A DNA stretch of 64,000 nucleotides, from assembly GCA_017516485.1 (NCBI GenBank), contig JAFXCH010000062.1, positions 62,001-126,000 on the forward strand, read 5' to 3'. Numbering within the stretch: the first letter of the stretch is position 1; each line of letters begins with the position of its first letter. A program made the translations under genes and the position numbers. Origin of the DNA: Clostridia bacterium (GTDB taxonomy: Bacteria > Bacillota > Clostridia > Oscillospirales > Acutalibacteraceae). The notes beneath the pieces are model-generated. The model was not told the DNA's origin and did no database searches. It saw only the letters and a list, made by a program, of their open reading frames with translations. This document shows, piece after piece, positions 26,133 through 35,641 of this stretch.

Positions 26133-28583
26133 ATGAAATTAAGCGAGAAAATAATGCGAAAGCTTTATAATATAGCAGGTAAGTTTGTTAACTCTCTTTC
26201 TCAGGAGCAGGGTACAGGCGATAAAACCGATAAAACCGTTACTCCGGGTATGCCCGAGCTTATCAGAGCTGTTGCCGCAGAAGGCGCAGTTTTGATTAAA
26301 AACGACGGTGTTCTGCCATTCACAGCTGACGATAACGTTGCTCTTTTCGGCAGAACGCAGATTGAAACCTTCTTTGTGGGTTACGGCTCAGGCGGTGATG
26401 TTAACGAGCCTTATAAAATTAACTATCTTGACGGTATCAGGTCATCAGGTGTTTTAAATTTTAACAATGACCTTGCAGATAAATATGAATCATGGTGTGC
26501 GAAAAATCCCGTTGATGAGGGCGTATGGGGTCGTTGGCCACGTTATTTTCCTGAAATGCCGTTTGATGATAAACTGGTTGCAGATGCCGCGGACACAAGC
26601 AACCGTGCAGTCGTTTTCATCGGTCGCTCATCAGGTGAAGACCGTGAAAATGCACTCAGCGAAGGCAGCTATTATCTTACTTCTGAAGAGCTTTCTTTGC
26701 TCGATAAGGTTACTTCAAAATTTGAAAGCACTGTTGTTGTGCTTAATATTGGCAGCGTAATTGACTTTGCGTGGATTGATAAGTATGCAGATAAAATTGG
26801 TGCTGTACTTATTTCATGGCAGGGCGGTATGGAAAGCGGTAATGCTCTTGCCGATATTCTCAGCGGTAAGGTTTCTCCGAGCGGTAAGCTGACGGATACT
26901 GTTGCTGTTTCTTATGATGATTACCCGTCTTCAAATGACTTTGGCGCAAAAGAATATAACAACTATACTGAAGATATTTTTGTGGGTTACCGTTATTTTT
27001 CCACATTTGCTGTGGATAAGATACGTTATCCTTTCGGATTTGGTATGAGTTATGCAGATTTTTCTCTTGAGTTTATTTCTGCAGATGTTAAACAAGGCGA
27101 CGTTGCGGTTAAAGTTAAGGTTACGAATACATCCGATAAATTCAGCGGCAAAGAAACCGTACAGGTTTATTATTCAGCCGAAAATACTAAGATTCTCAAT
27201 CCGTCAAGACAGCTTGTGGGATTTGCTAAAACAAAGCTTTTGGCACCCGGTGAAAGCCAGGAACTTACCGTTAATTTTTCCGCTTCAGCATTCAATTCTT
27301 ACGATGATATCGGTGTTACCGGTTACAAGTATGCTTGGGTTTTTGAAAAAGGTGATTATATACTTTATCTCGGCACAGATTCGCTTAATGCTGCAGCTGT
27401 TAAAACATTTTCAAATCCCGAAACAAAGTGCGTTGAGCAGCTTACCCAGGTTTCTGCTGCTCAGTATCCGTTTGACAGAATTGATGCCGTGCAGACCGTA
27501 AACGGCAAAAAAATACCCTTGAAGCACAAGACTCCCGAATCTGAAACAAATCTTAAGGATATTATTCTTGATGATATGCCTGCAGATATACCTTTTACGG
27601 GTGATAAGGGGTATAAGCTTGATGATGTAAGAAACGGTAAGGTTTCACTTGATGACTTTGTTGCACAGCTTACTCCCGATGAGCTTGAGGCAATCAGCCG
27701 CGGCGATTACGTAATGGGCAGCTCTCTCGGTGCAAAAGGTAACGCGGGTACACTTGGTGGTGTGCTTAAATCATTGCGCGATAAAGGTATCCCTGCACTT
27801 ACTACTACTGACGGACCTTCCGGTATCAGACTCCGGGCAAGTTGCTCTTTGCTTCCTATCGGTGCAATTCTTGCTTGTACATGGAATGAAGAGCTTGTTG
27901 AGAGGCTTTATACTGCCGTTGGTGCCGAAATGAAAGTAAAAGGCTCCGATATCCTTCTTGCACCCGGTATGAATATTCACAGAAGCCCGCTTTGCGGCAG
28001 AAATTTTGAGTATTTCTCCGAAGACCCGTTGGTAAGCGGTAAAATTGCTGCTTGTGTTGTACGCGGTGTACAGTCAAGCGGACTCAGTGCTTGCCCTAAG
28101 CATTTTGCTTGCAATAATCAGGAAACCAACCGTTGTCATAACGATTCTCGTCTTTCCGAGCGTGCACTGCGCGAAATCTATCTCAAGGGTTTCGAAATAT
28201 GCGTAAAAGAGTCTGCTCCCAAGTGTATAATGACTTCTTATAATAAGATAAACGGTGTATGGGGGCACTATAATTACGAGCTTTGCACTACAGTGCTCCG
28301 TAAGGAATGGGGCTATAAGGGTATGGTTATGACTGACTGGTGGATGAGAAAGAGTAAAAGCCCCGAATTCCCGAATCTTTGTGATAACGCATACCGTGTA
28401 CGTGCTCAGGTAGACGTTCTTATGCCGGGCGGAGGACGTACAGGCAAGAAAAAGCCTGACGGCACTCTGCTCAAAACTTACGGTAAAGCAGACGGTATAA
28501 AGCTTGGCGAGATGCAGCGTGTAGCAAAAAACGTAATAGGTCTTGCTCTTGCTATGCCCGATAAAAGTACCGATAGTCATTGA
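26133..28583 (+). CDS. GH3 family beta-glycosidase with inverted domain order
   Basis: An 816-residue glycoside hydrolase whose domains run in reverse of canonical GH3: the alpha/beta sandwich comes first (about 40-300; EGAVLIKNDGVLPF, VGYRYFSTF, YPFGFGMSYA), then an FnIII-like domain (about 310-420; VKVTNTSDKFSGKETVQVYY), and the (beta/alpha)8 barrel last (about 500-800; TDGPSGIRL, GRNFEYFSEDP, CPKHFACNNQE). The probable nucleophile is Asp735 in VMTDWWM. No signal peptide, so cytoplasmic. Such inverted GH3 enzymes are known from rumen Clostridia and act as beta-glucosidases or related enzymes. Followed by a WYL regulator. Confidence 0.9.
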   Translation: MKLSEKIMRKLYNIAGKFVNSLSQEQGTGDKTDKTVTPGMPELIRAVAAEGAVLIKNDGVLPFTADDNVALFGRTQIETFFVGYGSGGDVNEPYKINYLDGIRSSGVLNFNNDLADKYESWCAKNPVDEGVWGRWPRYFPEMPFDDKLVADAADTSNRAVVFIGRSSGEDRENALSEGSYYLTSEELSLLDKVTSKFESTVVVLNIGSVIDFAWIDKYADKIGAVLISWQGGMESGNALADILSGKVSPSGKLTDTVAVSYDDYPSSNDFGAKEYNNYTEDIFVGYRYFSTFAVDKIRYPFGFGMSYADFSLEFISADVKQGDVAVKVKVTNTSDKFSGKETVQVYYSAENTKILNPSRQLVGFAKTKLLAPGESQELTVNFSASAFNSYDDIGVTGYKYAWVFEKGDYILYLGTDSLNAAAVKTFSNPETKCVEQLTQVSAAQYPFDRIDAVQTVNGKKIPLKHKTPESETNLKDIILDDMPADIPFTGDKGYKLDDVRNGKVSLDDFVAQLTPDELEAISRGDYVMGSSLGAKGNAGTLGGVLKSLRDKGIPALTTTDGPSGIRLRASCSLLPIGAILACTWNEELVERLYTAVGAEMKVKGSDILLAPGMNIHRSPLCGRNFEYFSEDPLVSGKIAACVVRGVQSSGLSACPKHFACNNQETNRCHNDSRLSERALREIYLKGFEICVKESAPKCIMTSYNKINGVWGHYNYELCTTVLRKEWGYKGMVMTDWWMRKSKSPEFPNLCDNAYRVRAQVDVLMPGGGRTGKKKPDGTLLKTYGKADGIKLGEMQRVAKNVIGLALAMPDKSTDSH

Positions 28584-28648
28584 CAATAGTATAAAGCCTT
28601 TGTATAATTAAAAAGTTATTAACAGTATATTTTTTATATGGTGAGTTT

Positions 28649-29644
28649 ATGAGTAACGGAAAACAAAGGCTTATTGCTTTGGCTGAGTTTTTTAAAAACA
28701 AAACAGATGAAGAGCATATATATTCTGCTTCTCAGATTATTGAGGAGCTTGCACAGCAGGGGATAGATGCTGAGCGAAAGGCATTGTATTCCGATATCGA
28801 TGCTCTGAAGCTTTCGGGTTACGATATAGTTTGCACACGCACGCCTAAAGCAGGTTTTTTTCTTGCTTCACGCGATTTTGAAGAGGCTGAAGTGCGCCTT
28901 ATGATTGATGCAGTGCAAGCAGCAAAGTTTATTACGGCCAAAAAGACCGATTCTCTTGTAAATAAAATCGGCAGCCTGCTCAGTGAACCTCAAGCATCTA
29001 AACTTAAATCTCAGGTTTATATCGATAAAAGCCATAAACGCAAAAATGAGGAGATTTATTATACTGTAGATGTGCTTCATAATGCTATTGCCAACAGACT
29101 TAAGGTCAGCTTTGTTTACTCGAATCTCAGTGTATCCGATGACCTTACGCCTACACTCAATGAACGTGAGTTTACGGTAAGTCCTTATGCTTTGATATGG
29201 TCAAATGACCACTACTATCTTGTTTGCAATAATTCAAATTACGATAATCTTATGCACGCTCGTATCGACAGAATGAAAAAAGTTGTCTGTACAAATGAGC
29301 CGTGGCGTCATTTCAGCGAAGTTTCCGAGTATAAGGATAAGTTTGACTCTGCCGATTATGCAGGTAAGCTTTTCAATATGTTTTCGGGTACCGAGCAAAC
29401 AGTTACACTCCGTTGTGCGAACAGATTTATTGAAGAGATAATTGACAGATTTGGTGAAAATGTGCGTTTTTCTGCACGTAATGCCGACAATTTTACGGCG
29501 GAAATAACCGCTGTTACCGGTGAAGGCTTTATCTCATGGCTTCTCCAATACGGCAATTCTGTCGAAGTAATACGCCCGGCTAAGCTTCGCACAGCAGTTG
29601 CACAGCGTGCGGCAGAGCTTGTCAAACTTTATACCGACAAATAA
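28649..29644 (+). CDS. WYL-domain transcriptional regulator
   Basis: A DeoR/YafY-like regulator of 331 residues. The N terminus has a winged helix (about 1-75; YSASQIIEELAQQGI, RKALYSDIDALKLSG), the middle a WYL domain (SPYALIWSNDHYYLVC), and the C terminus a WCX extension (about 240-331). WYL domains sense small ligands or nucleic acid ends. Its neighbours are the GH3 glycosidase upstream and a DnaQ-like exonuclease 27 bases downstream, so it could control either; the exonuclease fits a DNA-stress role for WYL proteins, but this is speculative. Confidence 0.88.
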   Translation: MSNGKQRLIALAEFFKNKTDEEHIYSASQIIEELAQQGIDAERKALYSDIDALKLSGYDIVCTRTPKAGFFLASRDFEEAEVRLMIDAVQAAKFITAKKTDSLVNKIGSLLSEPQASKLKSQVYIDKSHKRKNEEIYYTVDVLHNAIANRLKVSFVYSNLSVSDDLTPTLNEREFTVSPYALIWSNDHYYLVCNNSNYDNLMHARIDRMKKVVCTNEPWRHFSEVSEYKDKFDSADYAGKLFNMFSGTEQTVTLRCANRFIEEIIDRFGENVRFSARNADNFTAEITAVTGEGFISWLLQYGNSVEVIRPAKLRTAVAQRAAELVKLYTDK

Positions 29645-29671
29645 TTAGGGAAGGAGTGAGGTTGCTTCATA

Positions 29672-30538
29672 ATGCAGTATGTAATATTTGACCTTGAATG
29701 GAATAATGTTTACGGCAGAAAAATAAATGGCTTTATTAATGAAATTATTGAAATTGGTGCCGTAAAGCTTGATGAAGACCTCAACGAAATTTCAACTTTT
29801 TCATGCTTTGTAAAGCCCAGTATCGGTAAAAAACTCCGTGGTAGTGTTAAAAAGCTGACTAATATTACAAATGACGATGTGCTCGGTGGTGAGCCGTTTA
29901 CACAGGCTTTTTCTGATTTTCGCAAATGGATAGGCTCACAGCCTACGCTTATACTTACATGGGGCGACGGCGATATACGTGTGCTTATTGAAAATTATAA
30001 GTATCTTAACGGTATTGCTTTTATTCCTTTTCTTACCGACTATGTTGATTTGCAGAGCTTTGTACAACGCCGTGTCAAAACCGAAAAAGGCCAGCAGATA
30101 GGCCTCGGAAAGGCTGCGGAGTCGCTCGGTATTGATGATACTACTTTTTCTCATCACCGTGCACTTGACGACAGTAAGCTCAGTGCAGAGTGCTTCAAAA
30201 AGGTGTTTGACTTTAACGAGCTTCAGAATTATATAAGACCGTGCGGTACAGACTTCTACGCAAAGCTTGCATTTAAACCTTACCCTATAAGCAACCTGAA
30301 AAACCCGCTTGTTGACAAAAAGCAGCTTGTTTACACATGCCCGGATTGCCGTGTGAATGCACAGCGACTAAAAGAGTGGAAGTATTCAAACCGATTTTTC
30401 CGTACTATTTTCAAGTGCCCTTATTGCGGAAATATGACTAAGGTTTCGGTAAGGTTTATGAAAATGTACGATAGAGTAGATGTTAAAAAAACTGCCATAC
30501 CGTATATTCCGCCTGAAGAAAATACGGAAACTGAATAA
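29672..30538 (+). CDS. DEDDh 3'-5' exonuclease with C-terminal zinc ribbon
   Basis: A DnaQ-like exonuclease of 288 residues. Catalytic acidic motifs are visible: ExoI IFDLEWN (residues 5-11), ExoII in TWGDGDIRVL and ExoIII HHRALDDSKLSAE, i.e. the DEDDh type. A C-terminal zinc ribbon (about 218-260; two CxxC pairs, CPDC and CPYC) may bind nucleic acid. It resembles the KapD/ERI-1-like branch rather than epsilon. It lies 27 bases after the WYL gene. Because PolC in this window lacks its exonuclease, a trans proofreading role is worth testing, but nothing in the sequence proves it. Confidence 0.87.
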   Translation: MQYVIFDLEWNNVYGRKINGFINEIIEIGAVKLDEDLNEISTFSCFVKPSIGKKLRGSVKKLTNITNDDVLGGEPFTQAFSDFRKWIGSQPTLILTWGDGDIRVLIENYKYLNGIAFIPFLTDYVDLQSFVQRRVKTEKGQQIGLGKAAESLGIDDTTFSHHRALDDSKLSAECFKKVFDFNELQNYIRPCGTDFYAKLAFKPYPISNLKNPLVDKKQLVYTCPDCRVNAQRLKEWKYSNRFFRTIFKCPYCGNMTKVSVRFMKMYDRVDVKKTAIPYIPPEENTETE

Positions 30539-30543
30539 AAAAC

Positions 30544-30616
30544 AGCGGCTGTTTTATACACATAAGCAAATTCGGTACTTGTGTGCATAAAGCAGCCGCT
30601 TTTGGTTGGTTTTTAA
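30544..30616. terminator. Bidirectional terminator between exonuclease and DUF1294 genes
   Basis: AGCGGCTG (30544-30551) pairs with CAGCCGCT (30593-30600); inside, TTTAT/ATAAA and CACA/TGTG extend the stem with small bulges. A T-run follows on the + strand (TTTTGG) and a better one (GTTTTTTATT) on the minus strand, so it serves both convergent genes. Confidence 0.85.
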
Positions 30617-30931
30617 TCAGCAGTATTTGATGTACATCAGTGCGATTACACCTATCAGGTGAATAAGAATAATTGCAGGCAGGCCAAGCATAAATTTATT
30701 GTGCTGAGTTTTATGTCGGATTGATTTCATTGTAATAAGCATAGGAATTGCACCGCCGCAAAAGGCTGTAAGCAAAAGAAAATTTTCCGGTATTCTTTTC
30801 TTTCTTTTTTTTGCTGCAGATTTATCGTAAACCGTGATGATTACGGAAAATGCACCGATTACAATATAAATGCATAAAATGGGCAGTAACTGCTCAAGAG
30901 ATGAACTTAAAACGGAGATTAATTTATCCAT
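30617..30931 (-). CDS. DUF1294 family small membrane protein
   Basis: A 104-residue protein with two or three hydrophobic helices. The DUF1294 signature is clear: VYDKSAAKKRKKRIPE, FCGGAIPML and SIRHKTQHNKF. Function unknown; homologues are sometimes fused to cold-shock domains. I start at ATG 30931 (MDKLISVLS), since the upstream in-frame extension is not hydrophobic and does not resemble the family; the SD is weak. Divergent from the GHL10-type lipoprotein. Confidence 0.8.
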   Translation of the reverse strand: MDKLISVLSSSLEQLLPILCIYIVIGAFSVIITVYDKSAAKKRKKRIPENFLLLTAFCGGAIPMLITMKSIRHKTQHNKFMLGLPAIILIHLIGVIALMYIKYC

Positions 30932-31030
30932 AAAACTACCGTAGTGGTTTGAAACCAACCTTTCAATGAATATTATATCTATTCTAATATAATAAAGCTT
31001 TTGTGTCAACACAAAAAGATTGGAGAAATG

Positions 31031-32179
31031 ATGAAATTTAAAAGAATAACCTATATTATTTGTACTTTGCTGCTTTTGCTGTTGCCGTTGACAGCGTGTA
31101 CAAATCAACCTGAAATCATTGAGACACCTACACAGGTGCATAAAGCTGTTGCAACCGATTTCAGAGGTGTGTGGTTGAATTGCTACGAGCTTAGCGATAT
31201 GTTGTCTGAAGGCGATGAAGATGTATTCAGGGCTAAGGTTGAAAATATGCTATCAGTGTGTAAAAGCCAAAGCATAAACACCGTCTTTTTACAAGTCAGA
31301 CCTTTTGCTGACTCTGTATATCCGTCCGAAATATTTCCGTTTTCCGATTATGCTTTGTCTGATTCGGGTAATAAACCGGATTTTGATGTGCTGTCTGTTT
31401 TTATTGAACTGGCAGAAAAGGCAGGAATTGATGTCCATGCCTGGATTAATCCTTACCGCATTTCATATAAAACAAGTTTGTCGGAACTGAAAAAAGACAG
31501 TATAGCTTTTAAAGAGGATTATAAAGATTCGGTAGTGTGTACTGATGCAGGAATATATCTTAATCCTTGCTATGATAAAAGCCGCTCGCTTGTATTAAGC
31601 GGAGTAAGAGAAATTCTTGAGAATTATAATGTAAAAGGTATACATATCGACGATTATTTTTATCCGCTGACCGAAGAAAAATTTGATAAATCGCAATATG
31701 ATGAATATTGTAAGCAAGGCGGCAAGCTAACCTTCGCTCAGTGGCGCAGAGAGAATGTAAACAGTCTTGTCAGTTCGATTTATTCTCTGGTACATTCCTA
31801 TGGAGATGACCTTGTTTTCAGTATAAGCCCTGCAGGTGATATTGATAAAAATCTTTCCTCCTATTATGCAGATGTGAAGCTTTGGCTCAGGGAAAGCGGA
31901 TATGCAGATATAATAATTCCGCAGGTTTATTTTGGGTTTGAACACGAAAAAATGCCGTTTGAGCAAGTTGCGTATGAGTGGCTTATGCTTACACGTGCAG
32001 AGGATGTTGATATCTGGTGCGGTTTAGCTGCTTACAAACGAGGAACAACAGACGAATTTGCAGGTACAGGCAGTGAAGAGTGGAAAGAAGACAGCAATAT
32101 CATTGAGCGGCAGAAAGCGTATGTCGACAACAGTGCTTACAGTGGATATGTTCTGTACTCATATAAATATATTAGTTAA
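31031..32179 (+). CDS. GHL10/DUF187-type glycosidase-like lipoprotein
   Basis: A 382-residue surface lipoprotein. The signal peptide ends in the lipobox LPLTAC, so it is anchored by a diacylglyceryl-Cys. The rest is a TIM barrel of the GHL10 (former DUF187, YngK-like) family: RGVWLNCYEL, NTVFLQVRPFADSVYPSE, DVHAWINPYR, GIHIDDYFYP and IIPQVYFGFEH. The conserved acidic residues (HIDDY) suggest an active hydrolase on cell-wall or capsule glycans. Start at ATG 31031 or the adjacent 31028; GGAG is just upstream. It precedes a giant amidase whose N-terminal domain appears to be a diverged copy of this fold. Confidence 0.87.
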   Translation: MKFKRITYIICTLLLLLLPLTACTNQPEIIETPTQVHKAVATDFRGVWLNCYELSDMLSEGDEDVFRAKVENMLSVCKSQSINTVFLQVRPFADSVYPSEIFPFSDYALSDSGNKPDFDVLSVFIELAEKAGIDVHAWINPYRISYKTSLSELKKDSIAFKEDYKDSVVCTDAGIYLNPCYDKSRSLVLSGVREILENYNVKGIHIDDYFYPLTEEKFDKSQYDEYCKQGGKLTFAQWRRENVNSLVSSIYSLVHSYGDDLVFSISPAGDIDKNLSSYYADVKLWLRESGYADIIIPQVYFGFEHEKMPFEQVAYEWLMLTRAEDVDIWCGLAAYKRGTTDEFAGTGSEEWKEDSNIIERQKAYVDNSAYSGYVLYSYKYIS

Positions 32180-32253
32180 TAATTATATATTGTAAATAAT
32201 CTTTCTGTATGTTATACTTAATCTGTATAATTGTATGTTGGATGTGAAAGAAA

Positions 32254-35178
32254 ATGAAAAAACAAAATTCAAGAAAAATTGCTATTGCTGTTTGTATTGC
32301 CGTAATTGTTTTGGGCGTAGTGTCGCTTGTTTTTTATATAGGTGGTTTTGCACCAAAAATTGTCAGCTTGTTTAAAGATGAGCAAACAACGGCAGTTGAA
32401 GAAGAAACAACGCAACCGGTCATTGAGTTTGTGTCGGCTGTCAGCGGTCCGGCTGACGGTATGAGCGGTGTTATTCTCGAAAAAGGCTCTGATTTTACTG
32501 ATATCAATGCAGCCAATGAGGCTATCAAGCAAATATCGGATTGGGGTTTCAATACTGTAATTTTGAGTAAGTGCGATTATACAGAGGCTGCTCAGCTTGC
32601 AACGCAGGCAAAAAACAACGGCCTTTTTAGCGTGTATCGTATTGAATCAAACGATATTGTCAAATCCGGTATAGCTGATGAAAGTGCTGCCGCACCTATT
32701 GGCGGAATCGGTGTTGATTCTATACTTATCAGTGTGTCACAAGGTGCAACAAAAAGCGAAGCTGCTCTGGCGGCACAAACTTTACGAAAATTAGATAATA
32801 CGCTCTATATCGGCATTTTTGCTGCTACCGAAAGGAATTATACTCCTGTTTGCAGTGCCGATGTTTTCGATTACAAGTATATTGATATCACAATTCCGAC
32901 TTCGTCGGTTGCAGGTGAATTTTCAGATTTTCTTGCAAATTACTGTGACGGTACAACGAAAGATACTGTTTTTGGAATGCATACTGAACTGGTAGGTAAC
33001 CACGACAGCTATAAAACTCCCGAAGAAATATTAAAGCAGTTTGCCGCAACAACTCAGACCATAGGTTCAGGTTATGCTTTTTATCGTTATGATATTCTTG
33101 CAAAGAATGCCAACTCTTTGCGTGATGATATTGTCGACTATATGAAAAACGGAATTTTAAAGAACTATTTCAAAGAGCTTGTTATTTCTTCACCAAAGAA
33201 AACAGTCTTTGAAACCAATCAGTCAAAGGTTTCGTTTGTCGGCACAGGTGATATAACTAAGCCTCTTACTATAAACGGACAAGCAGTTAAAATGGTTGAA
33301 GACGGATATTTTTCAACCGAACAGCAGCTTAAGCCCGGTGAAAATATTTTTGAGTTTGAGCATAACGGTAAGAAATATACCTACAAAATAACTTACAAAA
33401 TCAAGCTCATAGATTCAGTTTCACCCAAAGGCACTGTCAATGCTCCGGGCGAAACACAGCTTGATATTGTAGCAGTAGCCAACAAATCAGCTGTTGTTAC
33501 CGCAACACTCAACGGTAAAACAATCACTCTTGTTAAGTCGCCCGATTACGGTGAGGATTTTGATGAAGGCTCGGATTATACTTATTTTGTCGGCAGTTAT
33601 ATGTTGCCGGAGTCCGGTGCAGCTGATAAGAATATCGGTAAAATCACAATAAAAGCGACCTATAACGGTATATCTGAATCTCAGGAAGGCGCAACGGTGA
33701 CGGTAAATGCCAAAGTAACTGCACCTCCGATAGTTGTTCCAGAACCTACAACTACTCCTTCAACAACTCCGAACACTACAGCTCCTGAAACAACCGTTCC
33801 GGATTCAACAGAATCTACAACCGACGAAAAAGAGAATACAACAGACGGTAATTCAACCGATAAACCTACAACTACTACACCGCCTGCAACGGTGCCTTCT
33901 ACAACACCTCCGACTACGGCGCCTACTTCCGGTACTATTTTTAAGCAACTTACACCTTATCAGTATAACGGTGTTTCCGGAAAATCAAAAATGATAGTTG
34001 TAAAAAAGAATTACGCTGAAACTCTGCCGTCTTCTACAACTAACGATGTTTCCGTGCCTTATTTTACCGCTCTTCCCAAAGGCACAATTGACTATGTAAC
34101 GGGTACAAGCTCATACAGCGGTATCAAGTATTATGTGCTCGCTTCAGGAAGACGAGTTTACCAGTCAGATGTAGAATATCTTGCCCAGGGCTACAATATG
34201 CCTGCAAACGAGCTTCGCACAGTCGGCGTTTCAAAGGGCAGTGATGAAACAAAAATCACTTTTACAATGAAGTGGAAAGTTCCTTTCAATGTCAGAGAAA
34301 AGCCGCAGTCATTCTATGAGCAAACTGCAGGCAGACCGTACAGCGTTAAAAGTTTTACCGCTGAATATGTTGATATTGTTTTCTACTATACTCCCACAAC
34401 CGATGCTGCACCTTCACTCAATACTTCCGTAATTTCAAAAACTCAGTGGATTAAGAATAGCGACGGTTCAAGCACACTGCGTATTTTCCTGAAGAAAAAA
34501 GGCGGATTCTACGGAATTAAGTATTATTACAACTCCGACGGTACGCTTACATTCTCAATTAAAGAGCGTCCGTCACAGTCACTCAGCGGCAAGGTTATAA
34601 TGCTTGACCCCGGCCACGGAGGTAATGACCCGGGTGCAATCGGTGCTGCAATTGTCGGCGGTAAGAATGTACACGAAGCAACTATCAATATGGCGCTTGC
34701 CAATAAGATTAAATCAAAGCTTGAGGCGCAGGGTGCTACGGTAATACTTACGCGTAATGCTGCCAGCCAGACTGTCAGCCTTGACCAGCGTCAGGCACTT
34801 TGCCGTTCGACAAATCCCGATATCTATATAGCAATTCACTGTGATGCATCAGAGGTTTCTTCTTCTCATTCAGGTACCACAGCGTATTACTACAAGAGTT
34901 ATTCTTATCCGTTGGCTCAATATCTGAGTAAAAATATTGTTTCTGCATATAAGAATAATATCTATGCTTCAAATTCTTCTATGGCATCCAAGGTGGACAG
35001 AGGAGCAAAATTCAAAGGTTTCCAGATTGCCAGGGTTGAGGAATGTCCGAGCGTGCTTATCGAATACGGTTTTGTAACAAATGTTACCGAGTGTAATGCG
35101 CTTGCAAATGACAAGAATCAGAATGTTCTTGCTCAGGCAACGGTTGACGGTATTGTTGAATACTTTAAAAACAGTTGA
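32254..35178 (+). CDS. N-acetylmuramoyl-L-alanine amidase, multidomain, membrane-anchored
   Basis: A 974-residue wall hydrolase. One N-terminal helix (about 8-30) anchors or exports it. Residues about 60-300 look like a diverged GHL10-type barrel (MSGVILEKG, FNTVILSKCDY, DYKYIDITIPTS, GYAFYRYDIL). Two beta-rich domains follow (about 305-490), then a Thr/Pro-rich linker (about 495-560), another beta region, and a C-terminal Amidase_3 domain (about 780-974) with zinc ligands in MLDPGHGGNDPG, NVHEATI and IAIHCDAS and the catalytic Glu in VLIEYGFVTN. It cleaves the amide between MurNAc and stem peptide. Possible TATAAT promoter at about 32223. Confidence 0.9.
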   Translation: MKKQNSRKIAIAVCIAVIVLGVVSLVFYIGGFAPKIVSLFKDEQTTAVEEETTQPVIEFVSAVSGPADGMSGVILEKGSDFTDINAANEAIKQISDWGFNTVILSKCDYTEAAQLATQAKNNGLFSVYRIESNDIVKSGIADESAAAPIGGIGVDSILISVSQGATKSEAALAAQTLRKLDNTLYIGIFAATERNYTPVCSADVFDYKYIDITIPTSSVAGEFSDFLANYCDGTTKDTVFGMHTELVGNHDSYKTPEEILKQFAATTQTIGSGYAFYRYDILAKNANSLRDDIVDYMKNGILKNYFKELVISSPKKTVFETNQSKVSFVGTGDITKPLTINGQAVKMVEDGYFSTEQQLKPGENIFEFEHNGKKYTYKITYKIKLIDSVSPKGTVNAPGETQLDIVAVANKSAVVTATLNGKTITLVKSPDYGEDFDEGSDYTYFVGSYMLPESGAADKNIGKITIKATYNGISESQEGATVTVNAKVTAPPIVVPEPTTTPSTTPNTTAPETTVPDSTESTTDEKENTTDGNSTDKPTTTTPPATVPSTTPPTTAPTSGTIFKQLTPYQYNGVSGKSKMIVVKKNYAETLPSSTTNDVSVPYFTALPKGTIDYVTGTSSYSGIKYYVLASGRRVYQSDVEYLAQGYNMPANELRTVGVSKGSDETKITFTMKWKVPFNVREKPQSFYEQTAGRPYSVKSFTAEYVDIVFYYTPTTDAAPSLNTSVISKTQWIKNSDGSSTLRIFLKKKGGFYGIKYYYNSDGTLTFSIKERPSQSLSGKVIMLDPGHGGNDPGAIGAAIVGGKNVHEATINMALANKIKSKLEAQGATVILTRNAASQTVSLDQRQALCRSTNPDIYIAIHCDASEVSSSHSGTTAYYYKSYSYPLAQYLSKNIVSAYKNNIYASNSSMASKVDRGAKFKGFQIARVEECPSVLIEYGFVTNVTECNALANDKNQNVLAQATVDGIVEYFKNS

Positions 35179-35191
35179 TTTCAACTGTTTT
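35168..35191. terminator. Bidirectional terminator overlapping two stop codons
   Basis: AAAACAGTTG (35168-35177) pairs with CAACTGTTTT (35182-35191) around a four-base loop. It lies across the stops of the amidase (+) and the small membrane protein (-), which end three bases apart. Confidence 0.7.
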
Positions 35192-35585
35192 CTCTGTCTG
35201 ATGAAAACAGCCTGCCTTTGATGAAAAACGAAAGTAACATGGCAGGAAAACTGATTAAAAACCATATAGCCGAAAACAGCGGGCATATCTGACCGAGGAT
35301 GTGCCCCGGCTGTTGAGAATAATCCCATACACCCATATTAAATCTTCTGTTTACTATACAGCCTACAATAAATTCCAGTGCAGTAATTATAATGCATCCG
35401 GACAGGCATCTCAGAGCGAGGCTTCTGGTTTTCATCTTTATGTTTGCTATATAAATCAGTAAATAGGCGAGTCCGCCCGTGAGTGCCATTGTCCAGTGTG
35501 TAAAACCGCGGAATGCAACTTCGATAAGGCTGTAAATAACAGCGCCAAGAAGATAGATAAATGAGTACTCTTTAAACTTTTTCAA
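35181..35585 (-). CDS. Small membrane protein, putative ABC_trans_CmpB-like
   Basis: A 134-residue protein with four predicted helices. The arrangement of a charged N terminus, GVWDYSQQPGHILGQICP and a tryptophan-rich last helix recalls the CmpB-like (PF06541) family of putative transporter components. No known substrate, and no ATPase partner adjacent. Convergent with the amidase through a shared terminator and divergent from the DUF2804 gene (56 bases). Confidence 0.65.
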   Translation of the reverse strand: MKKFKEYSFIYLLGAVIYSLIEVAFRGFTHWTMALTGGLAYLLIYIANIKMKTRSLALRCLSGCIIITALEFIVGCIVNRRFNMGVWDYSQQPGHILGQICPLFSAIWFLISFPAMLLSFFIKGRLFSSDRENS

Positions 35586-35641
35586 ATTAAATCACCACAA
35601 GTAGTATTATCAGATATTTTGCTTTTTCAGGAGGAAAAATT

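Noticed and set aside
33720-33930. ACA/CCT-rich repetitive DNA within the amidase gene
   Set aside because: It encodes a Thr/Pro-rich linker in an intact frame; not a separate repeat element.
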